Shown here piece after piece: positions 43,528 through 51,749 of a stretch of DNA of 62,490 nucleotides (positions within the stretch are counted from its first letter, which is position 1; the number at the start of each line of letters is the position of its first letter). The stretch spans positions 1 through 62,490 of the forward strand of contig JACOEH010000025.1 in NCBI GenBank assembly GCA_024998685.1, written 5' to 3'. Below the pieces are notes generated by a model that was given only the letters and a program-made list of their open reading frames with translations, was not told the origin of the DNA and did no database searches. Position numbers and translations under genes: made by a program. Source of the DNA: Nitrospira sp. Lineage in GTDB: Bacteria; Nitrospirota; Nitrospiria; Nitrospirales; Nitrospiraceae.

Positions 43528-44514
43528 TCATTTCGCATCCTTGGCGCAACGAAACCCGATATTGTCGAGCCGAAACGTGGGTGACAGCCCAAGCCGATAC
43601 GAGGATCGAACGTAGGCCGAAGTAGAGTCCCAGGCTCCACCGCGAACTATGCGCTTTTCACCACTCGAACGTCCGGTCGGGTTGCGCTCCGGGTTCGTGC
43701 CGTAAGAGCCCTCGTCGTACCGGTCCGCCACCCATTCCCACACGTTGCCGGCCATATCGTAGACGCCATAGGGACTCTTTCCCTGCTCAAACGACCCCAC
43801 CTCGGTGAGCGCCTCATAGCCTTTCTCACAACAGTGGTCAAAATTTGCCCATTGCCGACTAGGTTCCTCACTCCCCCATGGATACAGACGTTGGTCGGTC
43901 CCTCGCGCTGCTTTCTCCCATTCGGCCCCGGTGGGCAAGCGTTTTTCTACCCAAGCGCAGTAGGCGGCAGCGTCGTTCCAGTCCACTCCCACCACCGGCT
44001 TGCGTTCATGCTGCTTCAGGGCCTCTTCAGACCAATACTTTGGCGCGGGCCGTTTCGTTTCTTGAATGAATTTGGCGTAGCGAGCGGTGGTGACCTCGTA
44101 CTGGTCGATAGAGAAGGCACTCAGATACACCGTATGGGATGTCCGCTCATCCTTGTCGGCCATTTCGTATTCTTGGTGCGCCCCCATCACGAACTCCCCA
44201 GCGGGCACCAGCACCATCGTCTCGGGCCCAGGCTCTTGCATGATTCGCCGGCTTTGGGTACGTAGCGATTCCGTTGCCTGAAATGCTGACGGATTTCTCG
44301 TGATAATAGAAGAGGAGGTAGAAGACAAGATCCATTGCCCCACAAATACTCCAATGACCACCAGCAAGCCCGCTCCGATAATAAGGTATGGTGGAGACTG
44401 CTTTGATCGAACATGGCCGGTCGATCCACTCCGGCGGTCCTCATCTTGTGCCGGCGGTGGCTGCTGGCTATGCATGAAAGAAGATCGTTGACTATCCTCT
44501 GATTTCGGAGGCAT
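43528..44514 (-). CDS. SUMF1/FGE-fold membrane-anchored protein lacking the FGE cysteines
   Basis: A 328-residue protein with one N-terminal membrane segment (YLIIGAGLLVVIGVFVG, residues ~44-60). The SUMF1 fold covers ~95-325: MVLVPAGEFVMGA, HTVYLSAFSIDQYEVT, KRLPTGAEWEKAARGTD, GNVWEWVADRYD and FRCAKDAK. True formylglycine-generating enzymes need two cysteines after RGGxW; here the region reads RGGAWDSTSAYVRSSYR with none. It is therefore probably a binding or structural homologue. A second such gene lies at 49240. Confidence 0.9.
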   Translation of the reverse strand: MPPKSEDSQRSSFMHSQQPPPAQDEDRRSGSTGHVRSKQSPPYLIIGAGLLVVIGVFVGQWILSSTSSSIITRNPSAFQATESLRTQSRRIMQEPGPETMVLVPAGEFVMGAHQEYEMADKDERTSHTVYLSAFSIDQYEVTTARYAKFIQETKRPAPKYWSEEALKQHERKPVVGVDWNDAAAYCAWVEKRLPTGAEWEKAARGTDQRLYPWGSEEPSRQWANFDHCCEKGYEALTEVGSFEQGKSPYGVYDMAGNVWEWVADRYDEGSYGTNPERNPTGRSSGEKRIVRGGAWDSTSAYVRSSYRLGLSPTFRLDNIGFRCAKDAK

Positions 44515-44973
44515 ACCGATGACCCATACAAGATCTTTTATAAATTGGTTGTATCCCTATGGTCGTGGTTCGGTTGCCAGTCCGTCAAACAAACGCGCGG
44601 GTTACAGATGTTCGAATTCAAAGTGTCTCGTGCGTCCGTAACAGTGTCTAAACAAGGAATCGCGAACGAGAATTATAAATGTGGATGTTCGAGTATCGTC
44701 AGGGTGTAAAAAGTTTTGCCGCATTCTTCGTAGAGGCTCGCCGGTTCATGAACTCGATCTCCGGCGGACTAACGGGAGAAAGGTCTGTCGCCTTCGCCGA
44801 CCACGACGTCATTCGATGAACGGGAACGCCTTGAGATGCTCAAGACCCATTCAACCATCGTTCGCTCTGCCGAAAACGAGCGTGATGTGCGGATAGAAAG
44901 CCTTGATCGACTTCGCCATCGCCAGCTCTCCTACTCATCCGATGCCTCGTACGTTCAGGAGAAAACGGTTTGC
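44515..44973. other. Intergenic stretch with possible decayed frames
   Basis: About 460 bases. A 46-codon plus-strand frame (44679-44819) with a plausible look (FAAFFVEARRFMNSISGG) is followed in another frame by a hydrophilic helical stretch up to the end of the region, which might be a frameshifted remnant. No family is recognised and support is weak. Confidence 0.3.
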
Positions 44974-45324
44974 TTAACTTGCAGCTAAGCGAAACGGCTC
45001 AAATTCCCGGTCGGCTTTCGCCGCCAGATAGAAATCGCTCTCTGCCAGGCCGTTAATCTTGTGCGTCCAGATCTCGATCTTGACCTTTCCCCACGATAGA
45101 TACAAATCAGGATGATGGCCTTCTGTCTCAGCAACCGCGCCGACCTTGTTCACAAACGCGAGCGCCTGCGCAAAGTCTTTGAAGGTGTATAACCGCTCTA
45201 GATGTCCTTGTCCGTTAAACGACCACCCTCGCCCCAGTTCTTTCAGCAATGCCTGAGCGCGATCATTCGGCAACGGCGGCACCCCGCCACGACAGGGGAT
45301 ACATTTATTGTCGGCAAGATTCAT
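44974..45324 (-). CDS. phhB: Pterin-4a-carbinolamine dehydratase
   Basis: A 116-residue protein from ATG 45324. The family motif VAETEGHHPDLYLSWGKV contains the catalytic histidines, and WTHKINGLAESDFYLAAK follows. It dehydrates 4a-hydroxytetrahydrobiopterin in amino acid hydroxylation or may have a moonlighting role. No phenylalanine hydroxylase is present in the window. Confidence 0.93.
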   Translation of the reverse strand: MNLADNKCIPCRGGVPPLPNDRAQALLKELGRGWSFNGQGHLERLYTFKDFAQALAFVNKVGAVAETEGHHPDLYLSWGKVKIEIWTHKINGLAESDFYLAAKADREFEPFRLAAS

Positions 45325-45405
45325 ATCAGCCTCCTTCCGAGTGAGCCAACGAATCATTCTAAAGGGGCTATCGACAAATAAACAAGACGAGAGCCGCAGA
45401 GCGAG

Positions 45406-46428
45406 CTATTCAGAGTCGTCTGCAATCCCGCCGGACTTTGCCAAATCATCCATCTTAATTTTGTCGGGATCGAACTTCTGCGCCGCCTGCATCATGCGAT
45501 CGAGCGCGTCATCGAACGACAAGGCCGGCGCATCTTTGGGACGAAACCGAATCGGATTCACGCGGGCGACGACGAAGCTCTTCAGATAGGGACTGGTCAA
45601 TCCCATGGCTTTGAGGGCCTCGACTTGTTTGACGATAAGATCGTCTAGCGCCAGGAGGGTCTTGGCCCGCTGCTGACGAAGGATCAGAGCGGCATGCAGC
45701 GGTTTCTGAAGAAATTCGTCCACTCGTTTCAGCACCGGATGGTAGGCGCCGCCGCTGAACCGAGGCCGTTCCTCATAACAGAGTCCCAATGTGATCAGCA
45801 CCGGTTCCTCGAATTCCAAGGCATAGGCGTCTTCCGTTGCATGGTCGAGCTGTGCCAACTCTCGGTACATCCGGATGACTTCCAGCGCCTTTTCACGAAG
45901 GTTGTGCGCTTTCTCCGTATTCAGCGCGAGAATCTGATAGGCGGCAGCAGCTTCCGGGACCACGATCGCGATGACGCTCTTCGCCCCCAGGGTCCGCATG
46001 GCGGAGAGGCGATGGTTGCCGTTCGGTGTCCAATATTTCGCCGCATGGTCGGGCTTTGCAATTCGCACGGCGATGATGGGATCGAGAAAGCGTCCGATTT
46101 TCCCGATCACCGCTTCCAATTTTCGAACATGAGTATCGGAAAGATTCCGTTGATACGGCGTCGGTTCGACCAGCTCGATCGGCACAGCGGCAAAGACCAG
46201 CCAATGTCCGCCGTAAGGTTCGCGATAGATCGAGAAGACTTTTCCGCCATCCTGTTCGATCACCTGATGCAGCTCGGCCACAACGCCCGGCGGTGCGGCG
46301 GCTTGCAGTTCACTGGCTGCCAAGCCGGTTGAAGCCCCGGTCGGTTTCCGACGTCGCCTGGCCCCCTTGGGCAATGGCGCTTTTTTCGCTTTCTTTTCGG
46401 CCACGGCGATATGGTAGGACAGAGTCAT
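45406..46428 (-). CDS. ParB-like N-terminal-domain protein, orphan
   Basis: About 340 residues from ATG 46428; the start is uncertain because upstream in-frame ATGs exist and the chosen ATG overlaps the glpQ start on the other strand. A basic N-tail (KKAKKAPLPKGARRRRKP) leads to a ParB-like domain (residues ~75-175): VELVEPTPYQRNL-type strand, KLEAVIGKIGRF, DPIIAVRIA and NGNHRLSAMRTLGA. The C-part is helical and unlike chromosome-partition ParB. No parA lies nearby. Possible nucleotide-binding or regulatory role; not assigned. Confidence 0.78.
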   Translation of the reverse strand: MTLSYHIAVAEKKAKKAPLPKGARRRRKPTGASTGLAASELQAAAPPGVVAELHQVIEQDGGKVFSIYREPYGGHWLVFAAVPIELVEPTPYQRNLSDTHVRKLEAVIGKIGRFLDPIIAVRIAKPDHAAKYWTPNGNHRLSAMRTLGAKSVIAIVVPEAAAAYQILALNTEKAHNLREKALEVIRMYRELAQLDHATEDAYALEFEEPVLITLGLCYEERPRFSGGAYHPVLKRVDEFLQKPLHAALILRQQRAKTLLALDDLIVKQVEALKAMGLTSPYLKSFVVARVNPIRFRPKDAPALSFDDALDRMMQAAQKFDPDKIKMDDLAKSGGIADDSE

Positions 46429-47116
46429 GACAAATGAAAGCCCCATGAGCAGGGTTCTCCGCATCGGCCATCGCGGCGCCTGCGGGTATGCTCCTGAAAA
46501 TACTTTGACCTCCATTGAGCGGGCGATCACACTTCAATGCGCCTTCACTGAAGTGGATATCCGACGAACTTCCGACGATGAGTTGGTCCTCCTGCATGAT
46601 GAGCGTGTAGACCGCACCACGAACGGTCGCGGGTTTGTTTCTCAGCTGACTCTTCCAGAGATCCGAAAGCTGGATGCCGGTGGTGGCCAGAGCCCTCCGA
46701 CCTTGGACGAAGTGCTCAAGATCGCGCATGGTCGAATCGGCCTGATTTTAGAGCTGAAGACAGGAGGGTTGGCCTACGATGTCTGCACGATCATCCGAGC
46801 AAGCGGCTTCAATGGACCTGTGATCTATGCCTCATTCCTCCAGGAAGAACTTCGACATATCCGACGGGCGAATCCAAATGCACAGACTATGATCCTCTTT
46901 ACGCGGCTGCCGACGAATCCCCGTGCTGTAACGGCCAGACTTCACGCCACTCACATAGGCTTGCGGTTTGATACCGTAACCAAACCACTCGTGACGGCTC
47001 TGGACAACGAACGTCTGATCCTGTTTGCCTACACCGCCAATCAGGCTGCTGAGATCAGTAGGCTGAACGTGCTCGGTGTGGACGGGATTATTTCAGACTT
47101 TCCAGACATGATCTGA
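46427..47116 (+). CDS. glpQ: Glycerophosphodiester phosphodiesterase
   Basis: A 229-residue cytoplasmic GDPD domain protein (ATG 46445 is an alternative start). GHRGACGYAPENT with the catalytic His, DIRRTSDDELVLLHDERVDRTT with the second His, and LILELKTGG with the metal-binding Glu are visible. The C-terminus GVDGIISDFPDMI is the expected family ending. It hydrolyses glycerophosphodiesters. Confidence 0.94.
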   Translation: MTNESPMSRVLRIGHRGACGYAPENTLTSIERAITLQCAFTEVDIRRTSDDELVLLHDERVDRTTNGRGFVSQLTLPEIRKLDAGGGQSPPTLDEVLKIAHGRIGLILELKTGGLAYDVCTIIRASGFNGPVIYASFLQEELRHIRRANPNAQTMILFTRLPTNPRAVTARLHATHIGLRFDTVTKPLVTALDNERLILFAYTANQAAEISRLNVLGVDGIISDFPDMI

Positions 47117-47660
47117 CACACGAGATAAATTGGAGTGTTTACGGATGCCGACGTATCCCACGGAAGAGGCTCAGAAATGGCGCGGGCGACCCTGCACTAA
47201 GGTGGGAGGTCGCCCGAGCTTTGGCGCTTAGGACGCCGCAATGTTATTATATTAGGCTCTGTTGTCGCGGCCCTCAAGACCCACCCGATACTGGTGATCC
47301 AAAGGTTTCCAATCGGGGGAGACCTCGTCAATCCCAGGTGCTTGTGTTCCTCTTGCTACCGATGTTTCTCCGCTGAAGAATGGCTTTCACCCTTAATTTA
47401 CATTAAAGGCTCAACGTGCCGATTCGGCACAGCCGGCGAAGAACTCGGTTAGCATGACCGACGAGAAACCCACCCTTGCATCGGTGGGCCTGACGGGCCA
47501 GGTGGCGTCGTGTCGTCCATATCCACCTCCTCTCGCGATGAAGTCACCGAGAGACCTGGATGGCAGCCGCGCGGTCTACCCGATCTCTCGAACTTCGATT
47601 GATAGATGGGCCGCAGGTTCTTCACTACGCCCATTAAGAAATCTTGTCAAGCGTCACCTG
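47117..47660. other. Intergenic stretch with one long-stem hairpin
   Basis: About 545 bases without a supported gene. The clear structure is the hairpin at 47183-47216, just after glpQ. The rest shows only short frames without coding signs. Confidence 0.4.
47183..47216. terminator. Hairpin after glpQ
   Basis: CGGGCGACC and GGTCGCCCG form a perfect 9-bp stem around a 16-base loop, 67 bases past the glpQ stop. No T-run follows, so terminator function is probable rather than certain. Confidence 0.5.
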
Positions 47661-48014
47661 TCACTTCTGAGCCCCAGTGCGTAAGGCATAGTAGATGCCA
47701 ACCAATATCCAATATGATGTCCTCGAGCAGGGAATACCACCGCAACGGTCGTGGGAAGAACAGGCCGTAGCACCCACAGTTCAGAAGATCGAGTCATAGG
47801 ACAAGCATGACGATGAGTTCCACGACATAGAGGCCGGTTCAGCGTCAATGCGAGAAGCACACCGGTAGGCAGCTACCGACAACCGTAAATGATCCACCTG
47901 CCACTATCCACTCGATCCCGATGAAAACGAGCACCATTGCCCAGTGAGACCAGCCGGGGAAAAGGAGGTAGGTCACCGACACGTCGACGAATCCTTTGCG
48001 ATCGATCAATTTCC
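47661..48014 (-). pseudogene. Decayed MauE/DoxX-type membrane protein gene
   Basis: Reading the minus strand in successive frames restores a MauE/DoxX-like protein: YLLFPGWSHWAMVLVFIGIE and WIVAGGSFTVVG in one frame, GVLLALTLN in the next, then LYVVELIVMLVL, a TGA, CGCYGLFFPRPLRWYSLLED and finally IYYALRTGAQK before a stop in a further frame. The CGCxG motif followed by a W..LLxD helix is the MauE signature. At least three frameshifts and one in-frame stop show that the gene is dead. It directly follows another damaged gene. Confidence 0.72.
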
Positions 48015-48224
48015 CTAACGCAGAGTACCGTGGGAGCGTCCGTTCTCACGCATCCGATCGATGCGAGCCTTGTCACCTTTGATCGACCAATCCATTTTGT
48101 GAGGAGGTTCCGTACCGTGAGATGTTGACATAAGAAGGATGCCTTCGAAATCCCCTGCGTTGGCCGATGATACCGTCACAGCGACACAGAGCCCGGCACA
48201 GAGGAACAAAGCCGCTTGGCGTAT
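48015..48224 (-). pseudogene. Decayed gene for a small exported protein
   Basis: The frame has a good signal peptide (FLCAGLCVAVTVSSANA) and then DFEGILLMSTS and KMDWSIKGDKARIDR, resembling the start of DUF4412-like exported proteins. AGGAGG lies seven bases before an ATA codon at 48224 where an ATG is expected, and the frame stops after about 65 residues, well short of the family. So both the start and the 3' end appear damaged; the decayed MauE-like gene follows immediately. Confidence 0.55.
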
Positions 48225-48315
48225 GGAATATCCTCCTGGTTAGGATAAACGGTAACGTTGATCAAGAGTGTACGCTCGATAAAAGAAAAAACACCTATGT
48301 GCCGATGAACCTGCG

Positions 48316-49134
48316 TTAGACGATCTTCAGCTTGGTGAAATCGACACCTTCTTGAGCCACAGGCGTCTTGAGATTCATATCCTCCAACACATTCACGACG
48401 CGGTCCGCCACGATGAGATTGCGATACCACTTTCGATTCGCCGGTACGACATACCAGGGTGCTTCCTCAGAGCTGGTCGCCGAGATGACATCTTCGAAGG
48501 CCTTCAGATATTCATCCCACAATTTCCGTTCCTCCAAATCGCCGGAATTCCACTTCCAGCGTTTTTCCGGATCGGCGATGCGAGCTTCCAACCGCTCTTT
48601 CTGTTCCTCCTTTGAGATATGGAGGAAGAACTTGAGCACGGCCGTCCCGCTTTCGGTCAGCAACTCCTCGAATTCTTTGATTTGGTCGAAGCGACGCTTG
48701 ACGACTTTGTCGGACACCCAACCATGGACCCGCGTAATCAGGACATCCTCGTAGTGCGATCGGTTGAAGATCCCGATATACCCTTTGGGAGGCACCTCGC
48801 GATGCACACGCCACAGAAAGTCGTGGGCCAGTTCATCCTTGGACGGAGCCTTAAATGCCGCCACCTTGCAGCCTTGCGGGTTCACACCGGACATGACGCT
48901 CTTAATGGTCCCGTCTTTTCCGCTCGTATCCATCCCCTGCAGCACGATGAGAAGTGATCGTGTCGCGCCGGCATACAAACGCTCCTGCAACCCATCGAGC
49001 CTGGCAATGAGCTTGGCCGTTTCGGCTTTGGCTTTCGCTTTCCCCTGTTCATTCTTCTTGTACTCGCCGGTGTCGTCCGGATCGAATTTCTTAAGAGAAA
49101 GTTTGCTGCCAGACTTCACACGATACTGCTTCAC
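48316..49134 (-). CDS. ppk2: Polyphosphate kinase 2 family protein
   Basis: A 272-residue protein of the short one-domain PPK2 type. Walker A VLQGMDTSGKDGTIKSVM lies near residue 63, Walker B FNRSHYEDVLITRVH near 123, and a lid with ARIADPEKRWKWN near 183. It uses polyphosphate to phosphorylate nucleoside mono- or diphosphates. Substrate class cannot be decided by eye. Confidence 0.94.
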   Translation of the reverse strand: MKQYRVKSGSKLSLKKFDPDDTGEYKKNEQGKAKAKAETAKLIARLDGLQERLYAGATRSLLIVLQGMDTSGKDGTIKSVMSGVNPQGCKVAAFKAPSKDELAHDFLWRVHREVPPKGYIGIFNRSHYEDVLITRVHGWVSDKVVKRRFDQIKEFEELLTESGTAVLKFFLHISKEEQKERLEARIADPEKRWKWNSGDLEERKLWDEYLKAFEDVISATSSEEAPWYVVPANRKWYRNLIVADRVVNVLEDMNLKTPVAQEGVDFTKLKIV

Positions 49135-49239
49135 CAGCTCCTCCTCGGCTCTGTGTTGCGGATACGCGGTTCATCGATACTCGACAGCCCTCTGAGCATT
49201 CGCAGGGGTTGGTGTGCGTCGGGCGGGAAAGGTACGAGG

Positions 49240-50217
49240 TTACGGCTGCTTCTGAATATCCTGGGCACAGCGGAAGCCCACATTCGGATCCTGCTCGGTC
49301 GGATCACCTTTCGTGCGAAACGACGACCGCAAGCGATACGGGGTATTGATGTAGGATCCTCCTCGTTGAACCTTTGCCGCTCCCTCACCGGGTCCGCGCG
49401 GATTAATGGCGGAGCCATTGATAAAGCTGGAATAAAAGTCCTCGGCGTACCAATCCATCACCCACTCGTAGAGATTCCCCGCTAGATCCTGCACACCGTA
49501 CGGACTTTGTCCCATCTTGTGATTGCCGATGACCGACACTGTCTCCGCGCCGCCTTCCTTTAACCCATAGACCGCATGCACCGAAGTCGGTGGATCATTG
49601 CCCCACGGATAGACCCGTTCATCTGTCCCACGCGCAGCCTTTTCCCATTCCGCTTCGGTGGGAAGCCGCTTACCAATCCAGAGGCAGTACCCCATAGCAT
49701 CCATCCAGTTCACCCAGCGGACTGGACGCTCAGCATGGATCAAGGGTGTCTCCTTGTCCGTAAATCCCCATGGGGGTTCGCTCTGAATCGTCTCGACATA
49801 CTTGGCGAATTGTCCGTTCGTCACCTCGAATTTATCGATGTAGAAGGCATTGAGGTAAACGCGATGCGGAGGGGATTCGTCTTCATCACCTTTATCGCTT
49901 CCCATTACAAACTCACCGGCCGGAACCAACACCATCGGCGCACCATCTTTCCCGCTGATTTCAAGAGAGCCCGCCGTCAACACAGCCGACTGGTGCGCAG
50001 CTCCACCATTGGTCGTCGCCTTGCTCCTTTCTCCAGCTTTGGGATCGCCGGTGGAACCTGATGGTTTCGCCGGCACGGGAGAAGGATCAGACTTCAGAGA
50101 AGTTGATGGGACCGACTCGGGTTTGGCTGTCCGGTTTTCGGCCGCTGCAAGCCCTGCCTGTAAAAAGAAGGTCACGACACCGGTAATACACGCGGTAATA
50201 ATCAGTCGGGCATCCAT
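49240..50217 (-). CDS. SUMF1/FGE-fold exported protein lacking the FGE cysteines
   Basis: A 325-residue protein with a signal-like N-terminus (LIITACITGVVTFFLQAGLAAAE), a low-complexity linker (residues ~28-80) and a SUMF1 fold: MVLVPAGEFVMGSDKGDED, RVYLNAFYIDKFEVTNGQF, KRLPTEAEWEKAARGTD, GNLYEWVMDWY and FRCAQDIQ. The site after RGG reads SYINTPYRLRSSFR with no cysteines. It is a clear relative of the gene at 43528 and likely not a formylglycine-generating enzyme. Confidence 0.9.
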   Translation of the reverse strand: MDARLIITACITGVVTFFLQAGLAAAENRTAKPESVPSTSLKSDPSPVPAKPSGSTGDPKAGERSKATTNGGAAHQSAVLTAGSLEISGKDGAPMVLVPAGEFVMGSDKGDEDESPPHRVYLNAFYIDKFEVTNGQFAKYVETIQSEPPWGFTDKETPLIHAERPVRWVNWMDAMGYCLWIGKRLPTEAEWEKAARGTDERVYPWGNDPPTSVHAVYGLKEGGAETVSVIGNHKMGQSPYGVQDLAGNLYEWVMDWYAEDFYSSFINGSAINPRGPGEGAAKVQRGGSYINTPYRLRSSFRTKGDPTEQDPNVGFRCAQDIQKQP

Positions 50218-50383
50218 ACATTGACCTTGGCAATACTAAGGTACCGAAAACGTATGGCCAAATCCAGCCCACCTCGATCTGCCGATCTATGCCCGAGGGC
50301 GGACCCCGTCGAACATGAGAGATAGGGAGTGATGTCCTGTAGAGTTGCACTTACCGGTCGTCCGGTGTAGCGTAGGCGTCAGC

Positions 50384-50830
50384 ATGCCGGTCTCGATTTT
50401 CTCCGCTATTCAGAAGTGGCTCCCTCCTGTCACCTGTGTCCTGCTTGTCGCTTTAGCCGTCGGCTTTTCCGGCTGTGGGGGTCCCTGGAGAGATAGCTAT
50501 TTCAAGAAAGGAATTGGTCGGCTGACACAGGATGACATTCGGGAGCGACTGGGTCCTCCCCACACGGCCAAAACCCCGGCACTCGGCGGGGACAGCCTCT
50601 GGACCTATCGATTCGGGCTCAGCGAGAAGGATCTCACCCCATGGAACTCCTCGTTCGTCGCCGACGCTTCCAATTCGGTCACCAGTTTGATGGGGAAGGG
50701 AGCGGAGACCGCCAAACTCACATTGTATTGTTATCGGTACACATTGACGTTCTCCGAAGACAAGATCCTCAAGAACTGGAATCGTGAGGAATGCGTCCCG
50801 GGTACCCGTGAGACTTTGACTGTCAAGTAG
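50384..50830 (+). CDS. Small predicted lipoprotein
   Basis: A 148-residue protein from ATG 50384. The signal ends in the lipobox GFSGC near residue 31. The mature part has LTQDDIRERLGPPHTAKTPA, the SmpA/OmlA-like pattern in which a short helix is followed by a Gly-Pro-Pro loop, and a C-terminal strand region with two cysteines. It may be an outer-membrane-assembly or lipid-related lipoprotein; the family is a guess. It precedes the MscS gene by 14 bp. Confidence 0.78.
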   Translation: MPVSIFSAIQKWLPPVTCVLLVALAVGFSGCGGPWRDSYFKKGIGRLTQDDIRERLGPPHTAKTPALGGDSLWTYRFGLSEKDLTPWNSSFVADASNSVTSLMGKGAETAKLTLYCYRYTLTFSEDKILKNWNREECVPGTRETLTVK

Positions 50831-50844
50831 GAGTAAGGAGGATC

Positions 50845-51693
50845 GTGCCTCAAAGCGCGTGGTTTGCAATCGACAGCTCGGTCGCGTTGGACGGATTGAA
50901 GTCGCTGATCCTGTTGCTGACCTTGATCATCGTCAGGCCGCTGATCGTGCGTTGGATCGCTCACAACCCGACGCTCTCAATGGAATCGAAACGCCGTTGG
51001 GTAGTCACGGCCAAGAACTCAGTCGTCTTCGCGTTTCTTATCGGTCTTGTGATCATCTGGGCTCACGAACTGCAGGCCTTTGCCGTTTCGCTCGTCGCCT
51101 TGGCGGCGGCTTTCGTCCTGGCGACAAGAGAGCTGATCCTCTGCTGGAGCGGGGCGGCGCTTCGAGTCGGCAGCAAAGTCTTCGCCGTCGGTGATCGGAT
51201 TCAAATCGCAGGCCACCGCGGAGTAGTGCTGGACCACGATGCCTTCGCGACAAAGTTATTGGAAATCGGCCCCGGGCAATCCGCTCATCTGTACACCGGC
51301 CGCGTGACCATCTTTCCTAATAGTTTGCTGCTTACCAATACGTTGATCAAGGAAAATCCTGAGCAAGAGTACGGTCTCTATACGTTGATCGTTCCGCTCA
51401 AAAACGATGACGACTGGCAGAAAGCCGAGCGCGCCCTCTTAGAGGCTGCAAAGGCGGAATGCGCGCCGTTCATGGGTGAAGCCACACGGCATATGAAGCT
51501 ACTGGAGCAGACCAATCTGTTGGAAGCGCCTTCTCCGGAACCGCGCATCACCATTCAACTGCCGGAATCAGGTAAGATACACCTCGTGCTGCGATTCCCA
51601 GCCCCCGATCGGGGACGCTCCCGTATCGAGCAGGCTATCCTGCGTCGGCATCTCTTACAGATGAACAATCAGGAATCATTACCCCGCACCTAA
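50845..51693 (+). CDS. Small-conductance mechanosensitive channel-like protein
   Basis: A 282-residue protein from GTG 50845 with AAGGAGG upstream. Three membrane segments (ILLLTLIIVRPLIV, SVVFAFLIGLVIIWAHE, FAVSLVALAAAFVLATREL) lead to an MscS beta-domain (GDRIQIAGHRGVVLDHD, FPNSLLLTNTLIKENP). It may gate on membrane tension. Its stop codon overlaps the terminator of the convergent peroxidase gene. Confidence 0.88.
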   Translation: MPQSAWFAIDSSVALDGLKSLILLLTLIIVRPLIVRWIAHNPTLSMESKRRWVVTAKNSVVFAFLIGLVIIWAHELQAFAVSLVALAAAFVLATRELILCWSGAALRVGSKVFAVGDRIQIAGHRGVVLDHDAFATKLLEIGPGQSAHLYTGRVTIFPNSLLLTNTLIKENPEQEYGLYTLIVPLKNDDDWQKAERALLEAAKAECAPFMGEATRHMKLLEQTNLLEAPSPEPRITIQLPESGKIHLVLRFPAPDRGRSRIEQAILRRHLLQMNNQESLPRT

Positions 51694-51721
51694 AAAAGAG
51701 GGCCATCGCGCGATGGCCCTC
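51692..51721 (-). terminator. Intrinsic terminator of the di-heme peroxidase gene
   Basis: On the minus strand GAGGGCCATCGC and GCGATGGCCCTC form a 24-base perfect palindrome (51698-51721) followed by six T (51697-51692). This is a textbook terminator for the leftward gene ending at 51750. It overlaps the stop codon of the rightward MscS-like gene. Confidence 0.93.
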
Positions 51722-51749
51722 CGATGACCCCTCATCGTGAACGTTCGAA

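Noticed and set aside
43528-44514. Formylglycine-generating enzyme
   Set aside because: The two active-site cysteines after RGGxW are absent, and the same is true of the paralogue at 49240-50217.
44679-44819. 46-codon plus-strand frame in the gap before phhB
   Set aside because: Some protein-like look, but no family, no ribosome-binding site and no support for a full gene; may be a remnant.
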